64,000 nt of DNA, from contig NZ_SETE01000004.1 of the NCBI RefSeq assembly GCF_004152935.1, positions 310,001-374,000 of the forward strand, given 5' to 3'. Both the position numbers and the translations under genes were made by a program. Of the stretch, positions 1-9,067 are shown piece after piece; positions within the stretch are counted from its first letter, which is position 1; each line of letters begins with the position of its first letter. This stretch comes from Brumimicrobium glaciale (GTDB taxonomy: Bacteria > Bacteroidota > Bacteroidia > Flavobacteriales_D > Crocinitomicaceae). A model generated the notes under the pieces. It saw only the letters and a program-made list of their open reading frames with translations, searched no databases and was not told where the DNA came from.

Positions 1-2875
1 CGCCAGAGGAAGTGTTTTCGAAATTCACAATAAAGGGCGAACATCCAATGGAATTATCAGGTGTAATGTCGGCATCTAAAACGAGATTAATAACTTCTAC
101 ACTGTCCATGACGCTGCAGCCACCATTCGAGGCCATGAAGTAATAGTAACCATCTGCAGGATTTACAATTGTTACAGTAGAGTCAGCTATAGATAAATTC
201 AGGGTATCAGTAAAATTATTATTAGTTGACCAAACGAAAGATGTTGCAGTTCCATTGGCATCAGCCGTCATTGTTATAGATGTTGAATCACATACATTAA
301 TTTCAGGAATACTTTCTAAAATAACTTGAGGGAAAACTTCAATAGTAATATAAGCTGTATCAACAATTGAACAAATTGAATCCAGTACAGTGAGTATCAC
401 ATTATAAACTCCAGGAGTTGAATAAATAACCGTGGGTTCAAAGGTTGTTGAATCTACATCTCCATTTCCAAAATCCCATAAATAGGAATCTGAATCGGAT
501 GAAAAGTTTTCGAAATTGACCTCAAAAGGCGCACATCCTGTCTCTGACGCTATTGAAAACTCGGCATTTGGAATAAGATTGAAATCAAATTTGAATGTTA
601 AAGCATTGCAATTAGTAGATAAATTTTGATTTGACCAAGCTCCTGGTGTGGTTGGGAAATTACTAAATCCACCACATCCACCACAAACTCCTTGGTAAAC
701 GACACCATTTTTATCAAAGCGACTTGTTCCACCATCCACATGTTCTGGCGAAGAAGTACTGCCCAAATACGACCCATAAAGTAGACCATTAAAATCTTGT
801 TCTACCACCATTAAGTAAAAATCAAATCCGCTGGGCGGCGTACTTTGAAATGCATTTTGAGTTACTGGCATTCCACTCATCGGACTAGCTTGCAGAATAT
901 TAGCTCCCCAACCTGAAACATACATATTTCCACAGATATCCACTAAAAAGGCAGATGGAGAAATATCAAATATTGGGTTTCCACTTCCAAAAACTGTTGA
1001 CCCTTCAATAATTGATAAATCAGGATCGAATCTAGCGATAAACTGACTAGAATTTGGATTTGAATAAGCGGCATTAATAACTGGAAAAAGTCCTCCATTA
1101 CTCTGACCTAAAACAAAAATATTATCTAATCGGTCTATTTCCACAAAAAATACCTGATCATAATTTAGCGTTCCAACATAAGTTGAATGTGTCAAAGTCA
1201 ACCCGTCAGGTGATAATTTCCCAATAAATCCATCTGCTTCTCCTCCGGCATTTGTAGATTGGTATGCACCAGGAGTACTGTTTAAATCCAAGGAAGTTGT
1301 TCCACCTCCAAAGACAATATTGTAGCTTGAATCTATTTTCACAGAATAAATAGCATCTGCTTGTGATCCGCCATAATAACTAGAAAATAATAACGTAGAG
1401 AAATCATTTTTCAATTTAAAAATCACTCCATCTTGTTGTCCAGCTAAAGCAGGCTGAAAGGCATTTTGTGTTGGGAAATTCGCCGAACGTGAGCAGGATC
1501 CTATGATTATATTATTCAAAGAATCCAACATGATTTCACCACGAAATTGATCTCCATAATTTGTGGTTAAACTATCATAAGCGCCTGCAGAAGTATAATT
1601 CCCAGCACTAATCATATAATTTATTCCATCATTCTTATTTCCTCCAACATAAGTTGAACCTAATAAATTATGACCGTCTGTACTGAATTTAACAACATAA
1701 ATATCTGTTCCGTCTATTCCGAAATTTGTTCCGTTTGATGTAATTGCAAAAGGAACTCCTCCCCCATGATTAGACTGAAAACCATTAACAATTGGAAAAT
1801 CTAAAGAGGAAGTTGAGCCAAAAGCATACAAGTTATCGGCTGCATCGCAAATTAAGGAATGTGGAACATCTGTACCATTTGTATTGGTTCCTCCACCATA
1901 AAAAGTAGCCCACAACATTGTTGTTCCATCAGCAGAATACTTTACAACAAAAGCATCTGTAGTAACACCTCCAACATTTGTCACTGTCATATTTGAGGAA
2001 ATGTCATACGCATTTGGATCTGGCATAGGATGAGAATTTCCGTAAATTGTTCCTCCAGTAAATGCAGAACCATCGTGCCCATAAGTTGCAGTCATTCCAA
2101 AATTATCTGAAAGCGCTCCGTTATATGTTGCAAAAACGAGTGTTGGATCGATCACCAAAGCGACTCTTTTATTGTATTCACCTAATTTAAAAGTCACTAC
2201 ATTGTCTATCAATTCGTATTCACATGAAATTTCAACAATATTTCCATTTACAATTTGATAAGCGTAAGGCTTTTCTTCGATGATATTTCCTAGTTCAGTC
2301 TTAATGATTAAGTTTCCACCTTTGTCAATTTTCAATTCATCTTGATAGGAATATTTTAATTTGATTTGATTTGTTTCGATTCCTGGCGCAACAATAAACT
2401 CATATTTAATTTGCTTTTCTTGTTCTATAAATCTTATGTCAATTCCTGCGTAGATTTCTTTTAGGGTAAACTCTTCAAAACCTCTAACATCAGAAGCCCA
2501 TTTAGATTCATCATTTCCTAAGAAGTAATTGTAGTAATGCGCTGTTGCTCCTTTCTTTTCAACTTTTCGAATTTCAAGCGCATCCACAAATTCTAATTCA
2601 ATTAACTTCTCTTTAAAAGTAATATCTTCTTTAATTTCCTTTTTAGAAAAATGTGCTTCTTGTAGTTTTGAATAATCTTGTAATTGAAATAAGATTCTTC
2701 CTTGTTCCACCCACATATTTCCTCCTTCAACTTTATTCTTGAAGAAAACATGATCTCCCCATTGTCCTTTATTCTCAATGAAAGCATGATGAACGGAATG
2801 AGCATGGGTTATTTCTTGCGTATTTCCAGTAAATACGAGGAGAAAGATGTACAGTAATAGTGAAAATCGATACAT
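1..2875 (-). CDS. Secreted SBBP-repeat and PKD-domain protein, 3' end outside window
   Basis: An open frame of 958 codons begins at ATG 2875-2873 and runs off the left edge, so the C-terminus is missing. The N-terminus (MYRFSLLLYIFLLVFTGNTQ) is a signal peptide. Next comes an N-terminal region of the kind seen before SBBP repeats in Bacteroidota, with repeats of the form 'FATYNGALSDNFG' and 'LLFSSYYGGSQADAIY', each followed by an FPT- or DLNSTPGAYQS-like segment; this pattern is typical of SBBP beta-propeller repeats. From about 595 leftward the protein changes to PKD domains: one with GCAPFEVNFENFSSDS and YLWDFGNGD, and a second beginning near position 60 with GCSPFIVNFENTSSG. Established knowledge: such proteins are usually T9SS cargo with a C-terminal CHU_C or Por tail; the tail is not visible here. 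Surface or secreted structural role inferred. Confidence 0.85.
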   Translation of the reverse strand, partial: MYRFSLLLYIFLLVFTGNTQEITHAHSVHHAFIENKGQWGDHVFFKNKVEGGNMWVEQGRILFQLQDYSKLQEAHFSKKEIKEDITFKEKLIELEFVDALEIRKVEKKGATAHYYNYFLGNDESKWASDVRGFEEFTLKEIYAGIDIRFIEQEKQIKYEFIVAPGIETNQIKLKYSYQDELKIDKGGNLIIKTELGNIIEEKPYAYQIVNGNIVEISCEYELIDNVVTFKLGEYNKRVALVIDPTLVFATYNGALSDNFGMTATYGHDGSAFTGGTIYGNSHPMPDPNAYDISSNMTVTNVGGVTTDAFVVKYSADGTTMLWATFYGGGTNTNGTDVPHSLICDAADNLYAFGSTSSLDFPIVNGFQSNHGGGVPFAITSNGTNFGIDGTDIYVVKFSTDGHNLLGSTYVGGNKNDGINYMISAGNYTSAGAYDSLTTNYGDQFRGEIMLDSLNNIIIGSCSRSANFPTQNAFQPALAGQQDGVIFKLKNDFSTLLFSSYYGGSQADAIYSVKIDSSYNIVFGGGTTSLDLNSTPGAYQSTNAGGEADGFIGKLSPDGLTLTHSTYVGTLNYDQVFFVEIDRLDNIFVLGQSNGGLFPVINAAYSNPNSSQFIARFDPDLSIIEGSTVFGSGNPIFDISPSAFLVDICGNMYVSGWGANILQASPMSGMPVTQNAFQSTPPSGFDFYLMVVEQDFNGLLYGSYLGSTSSPEHVDGGTSRFDKNGVVYQGVCGGCGGFSNFPTTPGAWSNQNLSTNCNALTFKFDFNLIPNAEFSIASETGCAPFEVNFENFSSDSDSYLWDFGNGDVDSTTFEPTVIYSTPGVYNVILTVLDSICSIVDTAYITIEVFPQVILESIPEINVCDSTSITMTADANGTATSFVWSTNNNFTDTLNLSIADSTVTIVNPADGYYYFMASNGGCSVMDSVEVINLVLDADITPDNSIGCSPFIVNFENTSSG

Positions 2876-3229
2876 AAAGTTAAAGGTAAGTAATTCTATA
2901 TAATCTTTGCATGAAAACGTCAATTACTGTTCTGCACATTTTATAATTGGATTCATCCTGACTTTAATAGGCGGAAATCCTGATAATTATAACCTCAGCT
3001 AATCTTGACTTTGACGTATTCTTATCAATGAATCAGGATATTGCGTTTTCATTCAGTCACTAAACATACTACAATATTGACAGTTTTAGGACAAGATGTC
3101 AGTCATTAGACGCACGAAAGAATGAAAAGATGTCAAAATGAATGAATATTTGCGTATTTATTCAGTGGCACAAGAATTGAGAATAGGGAGGAGAGTTAAA
3201 ATTTAAAAATAGAATAAACAAAAATTGAT
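2876..3229. promoter_or_regulatory. Divergent intergenic region upstream of dnaK with repeated motifs
   Basis: This 354-bp region lies between two divergent genes. It holds an imperfect direct repeat of about 32 bp (3027-3060 and 3137-3171; shared core AATGAAT..ATATTGCGT or ATTTGCGT, then ATTCAGT). Between them is a short inverted repeat, TGACA at 3078-3082 and TGTCA at 3097-3101. AATATTTG at 3145-3152 is a near match to the Bacteroidota -7 box TAnnTTTG. No strong ribosome binding site precedes dnaK. A regulatory role, for example in heat-shock control, is inference. Confidence 0.4.
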
Positions 3230-5140
3230 ATGGGAAAAATAATTGGAATTGACTTAGGTACTACCAACTCTTGTGTTTCAGTGATGGAAGGTAACGAGCC
3301 AGTAGTAATTACAAACGCAGAAGGAAAGCGTACAACACCTTCAATCGTTGCATTTGTAGAAGGAGGAGAACGTAAAGTTGGAGATCCAGCTAAACGTCAA
3401 GCCATTACAAATCCAACAAAGACTATTTCGTCTATTAAAAGATACATGGGTGTAACTTATGATGAAGTTAATAACGAAGACGGAAGAATGTCTTACGAAG
3501 TAGTTAGAGGAGACAACAACACACCACGTGTTAAAATAGATGACCGTACATATACACCACAAGAAATTTCTGCAATGATTCTTCAAAAAATGAAGAAAAC
3601 TGCTGAAGATTACTTAGGTCAAGAAGTTACAGAAGCAGTTGTTACTGTTCCTGCATACTTTAATGACTCTCAACGTCAAGCGACGAAAGAGGCTGGTGAG
3701 ATTGCTGGTTTAACAATCAAAAGAATTATCAACGAGCCAACAGCAGCAGCTTTAGCTTATGGATTAGATAAAAAGAACGTAGACCAAAAAGTTGCAGTAT
3801 TTGACTTTGGTGGAGGTACTTTTGACATGTCTATCTTAGAATTAGGAGACGGTGTTTTCGAAGTATTGTCTACAGATGGTGATACACAATTAGGAGGTGA
3901 CGATGTTGATGAGAGAATCATCAAATGGTTGGCTGACGAATTTAAAAGCGACGAAGGAATTGACTTGAGAAAAGACCCAATGGCACTTCAACGTTTGAAA
4001 GAAGCAGCTGAGAAAGCGAAAATTGAACTTTCTTCTTCTACAACAACGGAAATCAACTTGCCATACATTATGCCAGTTGACGGAATTCCTAAGCACTTAG
4101 TTAGAACTTTACCAAGAGCTAAATTTGAGCAATTGATCGCTGATATCGTTGAAAGAACTATCGTTCCTTGTCGTAAGGCATTAAAAAGCGCTGGTTTAAC
4201 AGTTGATGATATTGACGAAGTAATCTTAGTTGGTGGATCTACACGTATCCCGATGATTCAGGCTGCAGTGAAGAACTTATTCAAGAAAGATCCATCAAAA
4301 GGAGTTAATCCTGATGAAGTTGTTGCAATTGGAGCAGCTATTCAAGGTGGTGTTTTAACTGGAGAGGTGAAAGACGTATTGTTATTAGACGTTATTCCAC
4401 TTTCTTTAGGAATTGAAACAATGGGTGGTGTTTTAACGAAATTAATCGAAGCAAACACAACTATTCCAACGAAGAAATCACAAGTATTCTCTACAGCGGC
4501 AGACAATCAGCCATCAGTAGATATTCACGTACTTCAAGGTGAGCGTTCAATGGCAACGGATAACAAGACTTTAGGTCGTTTCCAGTTGACTGACATTCCA
4601 CCAGCAAGAAGAGGTGAACCACAAATTGAGGTGATCTTTGATATCGATGCAAACGGAATTATGAACATTTCTGCAAAAGATAAAGGAACTGGAAAAGAGC
4701 AATCAATTAAAATTGAAGCATCTTCAGGATTGAGCGAAGAAGAAATCGCAAAGATGAAAAGCGAAGCGCAAGCTAACGAAGCATCTGACAAGAAGAAATT
4801 AGAAGAAGTTGAAGCTATTAATAAAGCTGATTCTCAAATCTTCCAAACTGAACGTCAATTGACTGAATATGGAGACAAAATTCCAGCAGACAAGAAAAAA
4901 CCAATTGAAGATGCTTTAGCTGCATTAAAAACAGCATACGAAGCAAAAGATATTGAAAAAATCAATTATGCGTCTGAAAAACTAAACACTGTATTCCAAG
5001 CAGCATCTGAAGAGATGTACAAGCAAGGTGGTGAAGAAGGAGCAGCAGACCAAGGAGCAGCAGGTGCAGAAAACGCAGCTGGTGACGACGAGGTAACTGA
5101 TGTTGACTTCGAAGAAGTTGAAGAAGAAGATAAAAAATAA
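3230..5140 (+). CDS. dnaK: Molecular chaperone DnaK (Hsp70)
   Basis: A cytosolic ATP-dependent chaperone that binds exposed hydrophobic peptides, normally cycling with DnaJ and GrpE. Full length at 636 aa. The nucleotide-binding domain carries phosphate-1 [16 protein letters not shown] at the N-terminus, phosphate-2 [12 protein letters not shown] and the adenosine motif [11 protein letters not shown]. The linker [16 protein letters not shown] leads into the substrate-binding domain near residue 390. An alpha-helical lid follows, then a Gly/Ala-rich tail ending in an acidic stretch ([14 protein letters not shown]). The ATG at 3230 gives the standard [14 protein letters not shown] start. The gene stands alone, without grpE or dnaJ next to it, and is followed at once by a strong terminator, so it looks monocistronic. 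Confidence 0.98.
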   Translation: MGKIIGIDLGTTNSCVSVMEGNEPVVITNAEGKRTTPSIVAFVEGGERKVGDPAKRQAITNPTKTISSIKRYMGVTYDEVNNEDGRMSYEVVRGDNNTPRVKIDDRTYTPQEISAMILQKMKKTAEDYLGQEVTEAVVTVPAYFNDSQRQATKEAGEIAGLTIKRIINEPTAAALAYGLDKKNVDQKVAVFDFGGGTFDMSILELGDGVFEVLSTDGDTQLGGDDVDERIIKWLADEFKSDEGIDLRKDPMALQRLKEAAEKAKIELSSSTTTEINLPYIMPVDGIPKHLVRTLPRAKFEQLIADIVERTIVPCRKALKSAGLTVDDIDEVILVGGSTRIPMIQAAVKNLFKKDPSKGVNPDEVVAIGAAIQGGVLTGEVKDVLLLDVIPLSLGIETMGGVLTKLIEANTTIPTKKSQVFSTAADNQPSVDIHVLQGERSMATDNKTLGRFQLTDIPPARRGEPQIEVIFDIDANGIMNISAKDKGTGKEQSIKIEASSGLSEEEIAKMKSEAQANEASDKKKLEEVEAINKADSQIFQTERQLTEYGDKIPADKKKPIEDALAALKTAYEAKDIEKINYASEKLNTVFQAASEEMYKQGGEEGAADQGAAGAENAAGDDEVTDVDFEEVEEEDKK

Positions 5141-5164
5141 GGTTAAATTCTTATAGGGTTAATG

Positions 5165-5197
5165 GAGGTCGTTCGAGAGAGCGGCCTCTTTTTTTTT
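5165..5197 (+). terminator. Rho-independent terminator of dnaK
   Basis: A 10-bp stem (GAGGTCGTTC / GAGCGGCCTC, including G-T pairs) with a GAGA loop is followed by nine T residues. It starts 25 bp after the dnaK stop codon. Confidence 0.9.
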
Positions 5198-5220
5198 GGG
5201 GTTCACCTGCGGTGGAAGGG

Positions 5221-5259
5221 TGACGCAGAGATACGCGGAGGAGCAGAGATTCGCAGAGG
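5221..5259 (+). repeat. Dispersed CGCAGAG-type intergenic repeat, copy 1
   Basis: This segment (TGACGCAGAGATACGCGGAG, then GAGCAGAGATTCGCAGAGG) recurs with small changes at 8939-8980 (reverse), 57324-57361, 57504-57544, 57684-57725 and 57803-57844 (reverse). All copies are intergenic. The rest of 5198-5703 is purine-rich DNA with further degenerate CACGGAGATGCACGGAGG-like sequence and no convincing gene. Confidence 0.75.
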
Positions 5260-5703
5260 TTTTTGGGTGGGGTATTTAGGGGAGGAAGAAAGAGAGAGGA
5301 GGCACCGTTGGCGCTTATTTTTACACGGAGAAAAAGGGAGGGTTTTCACGGAGATGCACGGAGGTTTGGTTTGGTTGCGGTGAATTGAGGAATGAAGAAG
5401 AGAAAAAGAAATCACTTTGGAATAGAGAGATGCAGAGATTTGTAATTCTTAATATGAAAACATAGGAATACATCCTATGGTAACGTACACCACCACGCTG
5501 TGGTTCAAAAGTAAGAAGGTTCACAGAAGTTATACAGAAAACAAAGAGGTTGCTAGGTAAATAAAGAATGCGGAAATTCGGAAAGATTTTCCTACCTCTG
5601 AAGATGACGGGATGGACAAAGGGCGCTTATTTCCTTTTTAAAATATTACTTCTATTTTTTATTAATCCTTTTTGAGGTAGATCTGAATTTTTATTTAGAT
5701 TAC

Positions 5704-5833
5704 AGCTAACGGTGCTAATAAGAAACGTTGGCCATTTTGAAGCGCATACCTATTAAGTTAACGTGTCATTTATTAAATACTATGTTGTTAAAAACAATGT
5801 TCTATGCCTTACATTTTTTAATGCGTGTTGGGC
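5704..5833 (-). other. attC-like recombination site 1 (candidate)
   Basis: Read on the minus strand, the site opens with GCCCAAC (a perfect RYYYAAC inverse core, plus-strand 5827-5833) just after the stop of the 5848-6582 gene and ends with CGTTAGCT (near match to GTTRRRY, 5704-5710). Its length of about 130 bp resembles Vibrio VCR-type attC sites. It shares the internal motif TTyGAAGCGCA (plus strand) with site 3. Identification is by pattern only. Confidence 0.4.
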
Positions 5834-5847
5834 AACATTATTTCTTA

Positions 5848-6582
5848 TCATATAATATACAGTGTTAACTTTAGGCCAAAATTTAGACTGTTTATTTTTA
5901 TTTGTTGTTCACTTTTCAAATTATTCCCGGAAGAATTTATAAACGGATATTTATTAAGTTTGAAATGGTAGCCAGCGTACATACCCAAAGTCCAATACTT
6001 TATGGGTATTTTTAAATAGCGGCCATTAATTTTAATAGCGGCATTTAAGCCAATAAATCCTGTCAATTGGTTAAATCGAATATCAAGGTCTCTGTTAACC
6101 AAATATTCTTCAATTGATACGTCTTCATCCTTTTCACTGTTAATCAGCTTATACCGGTTCATTTTCAATGAAAATACAGGCATTACTATTACTCTTTTTC
6201 GGTCAATTAACTTATAACCCAAATCAAGCCGTAACACATTTGAGTTAAAAGATAGATTCAAAGAATCATACTCGTTATTTTTTACACTTCCATTGCCATA
6301 ATTCAACCCTACTTGATACTTTTTATAAGTTGCTGCCAATCCCCAATTATGTGTTAAAGTTAATTCATTCATTAAGTTAGTGTTATGCTCACCTAATACA
6401 TTTGAAAACTGACTAAAATCATTTATAAAATGGTCAGAAAAATACGTGAAGGATAATCCCCAATTACCCCTAACAGAATCCTCATTTTCAGTCGGATTTA
6501 TTTCCTGAGTAGAGCTGTCTTCTTGTGAAAAGACTGGATTTGCAATAAAAATTCCTATCACTATTAAAATCGTATACCTCAT
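5848..6582 (-). CDS. Predicted outer-membrane beta-barrel-like protein
   Basis: Not assigned to a named family. The 244-aa product starts with a clear signal peptide (MRYTILIVIGIFIANPVFSQ) followed by a Ser/Thr/Glu-rich linker. The rest alternates hydrophobic and polar residues in amphipathic strands (WGLSFTYFSDHF, WGLAATYKKYQVGLNYG, LRLDLGYKL, YWTLGMYAGYHFKLNKYP) and ends in an aromatic/aliphatic strand, LNFGLKLTLYII. This is the usual look of a small outer-membrane barrel of the Bacteroidota. The gene sits between two attC-like sites on the strand expected for a cassette gene, so it may be a gene cassette. Function unknown; a periplasmic beta-rich protein is the main alternative. Confidence 0.65.
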   Translation of the reverse strand: MRYTILIVIGIFIANPVFSQEDSSTQEINPTENEDSVRGNWGLSFTYFSDHFINDFSQFSNVLGEHNTNLMNELTLTHNWGLAATYKKYQVGLNYGNGSVKNNEYDSLNLSFNSNVLRLDLGYKLIDRKRVIVMPVFSLKMNRYKLINSEKDEDVSIEEYLVNRDLDIRFNQLTGFIGLNAAIKINGRYLKIPIKYWTLGMYAGYHFKLNKYPFINSSGNNLKSEQQIKINSLNFGLKLTLYII

Positions 6583-6587
6583 ATATT

Positions 6588-6714
6588 GCCCATCGGTTGG
6601 GCCTTTGCTGCGGCCTGTTTGTTAAATGTTTTATCGAAGATACAAACTTTTAGATCTACATTAATGTAAAAATGGAAGGTTTTTAAAGGCTGACCGGCTA
6701 AGGCTGTGTTATGC
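6588..6714 (-). other. attC-like recombination site 2 (candidate)
   Basis: On the minus strand it opens with GCATAAC (plus 6708-6714), 12 bp after the stop of the DUF4145 gene, and closes with GATGGGC (plus 6588-6594), one mismatch from GTTRRRY, just before the next start codon. Internal segments GCCTTAGCCGGTC and GGCCGCAGCAAAGGCC are imperfectly complementary, as in the L''/L' boxes of attC. Weaker than site 3. Confidence 0.35.
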
Positions 6715-6725
6715 GCTTTTATTTT

Positions 6726-7616
6726 TTACCAGTCAAATGCAAATTCTGGTCCTTTTACAATTTTGTATATCGTTTCGTCAGGTTCTTTTGCAATCGAGAT
6801 ATATTCGATTTTCCCAACATTTATTTCCTTCTTTAACTCATCTTCCAATTTTTTGTAATCTTTTTTAGGAATAAGGCGGATGGACTTTCCAAGAATATCT
6901 TTCATTGTATATTCTTTTCCAATCATATCTTTTTCAATTTTATTTTGAATAAGCTTAATATATTCATCATATTTATCAACTATGGTATCCATTTTTCCTT
7001 TTAGCTTTTTATCATTTATAAATAAATTCGCTAACAAATGATTAATAATATCAAGTAAAATATATAAATGGTCTTTCTTAGGTTTTTCAATTTCATGTAA
7101 GGCATCATTGCCAAGAAATCTTATAGAATGTAAACGTTTCGATTCGCTTAATGTCAAATGACCCTTATTATGCAATAAGTCAATCCTATCTGCAAGGTTA
7201 CCCTTTTTAATTTTTAAATGATTACAAATAGCTTCAATTATTGCTCTTAATCCCCCTGCTGTCAATATGTATGAATCTGCCTTAAATGCAGAAATTGTTT
7301 CACCATAAATTAGTCTGATTGATTCTGGAATGAAATGCTGATAGTCAAGTTCCTCAGACTTATTAAGGTAAGAAGGATAAATTGTGCTGTCAAAGTAATA
7401 GTCTGGCTCTCCATTTTCATTATGTTCAATCATTTCTGTATCACCATAAATTTCAAGAAAAGAGATTGTCTCGCAACCAAGGCACTGAATGATTGAGAAA
7501 TTCCTCATCCATTGAAAATAACCCTCATAATCTCCACCTCTTGTTTTTTCTTGATGAATCTCCTTGTGATTTCTTATTCCTTTACAATTTCTACAAAAAA
7601 ACTTATCTTTCATCAT
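6726..7616 (-). CDS. DUF4145 domain-containing protein with zinc ribbon
   Basis: The 296-aa product has an N-terminal zinc-ribbon pattern (C8-x2-C11 and C45-x2-C48: FFCRNC and IQCLGC). A helical DUF4145-type core follows at about residues 95-195, with PESIRLIYGETISAFKADSY, GGLRAIIEAICNHL and the family signature RFLGNDALHE. The C-terminus is charged and Lys-rich. DUF4145 belongs to a HEPN-like helical group often found in restriction-modification and defence neighbourhoods; its biochemical role is unproven, so no activity is assigned. No partner nuclease or methylase is adjacent. The gene lies between attC-like sites 2 and 3, which suggests it arrived as a mobile cassette. Confidence 0.75.
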   Translation of the reverse strand: MMKDKFFCRNCKGIRNHKEIHQEKTRGGDYEGYFQWMRNFSIIQCLGCETISFLEIYGDTEMIEHNENGEPDYYFDSTIYPSYLNKSEELDYQHFIPESIRLIYGETISAFKADSYILTAGGLRAIIEAICNHLKIKKGNLADRIDLLHNKGHLTLSESKRLHSIRFLGNDALHEIEKPKKDHLYILLDIINHLLANLFINDKKLKGKMDTIVDKYDEYIKLIQNKIEKDMIGKEYTMKDILGKSIRLIPKKDYKKLEDELKKEINVGKIEYISIAKEPDETIYKIVKGPEFAFDW

Positions 7617-7662
7617 AATTACTTGATTTCACTTGTTTGCTTGGCATGCAACCTTAATTTGC

Positions 7663-7796
7663 GCATAACGTTTTGCAGCTATAAAATCGCTGCAATCCTT
7701 AAAAATAAGCAATAATTTGAAAGGAGCGTGATTGAGCTGAGGATGATTTATCATTCGAAGCGCAATCGTTGCATTGTTTTTTAGGTGTTGTTATGC
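7663..7796 (-). other. attC-like recombination site 3 (best candidate)
   Basis: Its ends are perfect inverted heptamers: GTTATGC at plus 7790-7796 and GCATAAC at 7663-7669. It is 134 bp long, close to Vibrio VCR length. It overlaps the 3' end of the upstream gene (stop at 7781-7783), as attC sites often do. It carries an internal hairpin, TTGCAGC / GCTGCAA, and shares TTyGAAGCGCA with site 1. The terminal heptamers deviate at one position from the GTTRRRY consensus. Confidence 0.5.
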
Positions 7797-8170
7797 AACG
7801 TCATCGCTATTTCGGGGTCGTCTGTGCTTAAAATTGATATACAATCATTTTCGCTCATAATTAAAAACTCTCGAATTTCACTGTCTTGTTTAGAGACGAT
7901 ACAATTGCCATTTACATATTCGGAATCTTGCCATCCTCCTTCTGTAATTTCGACTAACCATTTTCCTGACAAATCTTTCTTCCCCCAGTAACTAGTCAAG
8001 TCTCCCTCATCTAAACATCTAAATCCTGCGACATTCTTGAAGCGAATTTCAAATATCTGATTAGGGTTTGCAACATAATTAATAAATACTTCACTTAAAT
8101 TATAATACATCCCGATGATCTCAGGATGATTATATTCTTTAATTATTGTTTTTAATTCTTTAACTCTCAT
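7781..8170 (-). CDS. Hypothetical protein, possible immunity-type cassette gene
   Basis: A 129-aa soluble protein with no signal peptide or membrane segment. Its central part (FRCLDEGDLTSYW, then GWQDSEYVNG) and the segment FLIMSENDCISILSTDDPEI resemble a small uncharacterised family often seen in immunity or cassette contexts; that resemblance is from memory and not certain. The gene lies 20 bp downstream of the Imm27-like gene on the same strand, so the two are probably co-transcribed and may form a two-gene cassette. Its last codons overlap attC-like site 3. No toxin is adjacent. Confidence 0.55.
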   Translation of the reverse strand: MRVKELKTIIKEYNHPEIIGMYYNLSEVFINYVANPNQIFEIRFKNVAGFRCLDEGDLTSYWGKKDLSGKWLVEITEGGWQDSEYVNGNCIVSKQDSEIREFLIMSENDCISILSTDDPEIAMTLHNNT

Positions 8171-8190
8171 AATCGAATAAACAGTATTTT

Positions 8191-8424
8191 CTATTCATTA
8201 ATTAAAGTCAGTTTCGGGGGACCTCCACCTTGTAAATGACTCTGGGGATATGTTAATTTCCATATCTCGTTATTTTTTCCTTCTAACTTTTGCGTCCAGC
8301 CATCTTCACTAGATTCTATGACTTTTAGATCATTCTGAAGCATTTCTGCAATTAATTTACAGTTAGAGTCTGCCTTAAGAGCCCCATTAATTTCAATCCA
8401 TTTCCCATCAATTTCCATTATCAT
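8191..8424 (-). CDS. Imm27-like immunity protein
   Basis: A 77-aa cytosolic protein. The C-terminal half, GWTQKLEGKNNEIWKLTYPQ followed by SHLQGGGPPKL, matches the hallmark of Imm27-family immunity proteins (W-E-L-T-Y-P-Q-S-x-x-x-GGGPP). The N-terminal GKWIEINGALKADSNCKLIA also fits the family's opening (Gxw ... D..c.rI). Members are predicted to neutralise a polymorphic-toxin domain; here no toxin gene is seen nearby, so it would be an orphan immunity gene protecting against neighbours' toxins. Alternative: a diverged relative with another role. The ATG at 8424 gives MIMEIDGKW; starting at the second Met is equally possible. Confidence 0.7.
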   Translation of the reverse strand: MIMEIDGKWIEINGALKADSNCKLIAEMLQNDLKVIESSEDGWTQKLEGKNNEIWKLTYPQSHLQGGGPPKLTLINE

Positions 8425-9035
8425 TTAACTTATAAATTGAAAAGCAATTGTTCTATCCGACTTGTAGCCTTACGATGTTGCACAACTTATTTATACATCC
8501 AAATAAACCGTACATTATCTCTTTAAATGAATAACATTGTACAGTTTTATTGTTTAATACCCCATAAATCTAAACAATTATTCCTAACCTAAACCCTATC
8601 AATCAAACTTTTAATCAATTCAAATAAAAATTCCCTATCCTCCAATTTCAACGCTAATCCCCAACCGGCCCTGACAAAAACGAAAATCCTGTCACAGATG
8701 AAAACCCAGCTGTATGCACCAGAAGAGCGACCTTGGAAGCTCCTTTTGGGGCATTTTACAGCGTGGCTTTTCAGCAAGACAGATTGGAGGTGGAGACAGA
8801 AAAGGACGCAAAATTAATTACGAATTACGAATGTTATAATTACGAATTCAAAAATAAATAATTTAGCATCTCCTTAAACTCTATGAACTTTCCAATTAAT
8901 GTGACGTTATGCTTACCCCTCTCTTTTTCTTCTTTCCTTCTCCGCGTATCTCCGCTCCTCTGCGAAACTTTGCGTCACCCTTTTATTTTTACCCGATACT
9001 CTTAAAAAACCTTCCCCCCTCTCTTAAATTTTAAT
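8425..9035. other. Intergenic region with repeat fragments
   Basis: No convincing gene here. GCACAAC at 8480-8486 (GTTGTGC on the minus strand) could be the last core site of the attC-like array, upstream of the Imm27 gene. At 8814-8851 lies AATTACGAATTACGAAT-type sequence, the same dispersed repeat found near 11.35, 13.9-14.4 and 56.27 kb. At 8939-8980 lies a reverse-oriented copy of the CGCAGAG repeat. A 62-codon open frame at 8589-8777 has no recognisable features. Confidence 0.5.
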
Positions 9036-9043
9036 TATCTTTG
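9036..9043 (+). promoter_or_regulatory. Bacteroidota -7 box upstream of purM
   Basis: TATCTTTG fits TAnnTTTG exactly and is followed by C, as is usual. It lies about 25 bp before the ATG at 9068. No clear -33 TTG is seen at the expected distance. Its position rules out translation starting at the upstream TTG at 9041, which lies inside the box. Confidence 0.65.
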
Positions 9044-9067
9044 CACTTTCATAATTGTAAAAGAATC

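Noticed and set aside
5162-5524. Short open frames just after dnaK
   Set aside because: They run through the terminator and the purine-rich CGCAGAG repeat and have repeat-derived composition.
6588-6602. GTTGGGC at 6596-6602 as the cassette core of site 2
   Set aside because: It is in the wrong orientation for a closing core next to the gene start; GCCCA-TCGGT-TGGGC is more simply a small hairpin, so GATGGGC was preferred and confidence kept low.
8589-8777. 62-codon open frame on the minus strand
   Set aside because: No signal, domain or homologous neighbour recognised; lies in repeat-rich DNA and has no promoter or ribosome site.
9041-9067. Upstream TTG start adding nine codons to purM
   Set aside because: The TTG is part of the TATCTTTG promoter box; ATG 9068 matches the usual MADNRYNQRGVSAG start.
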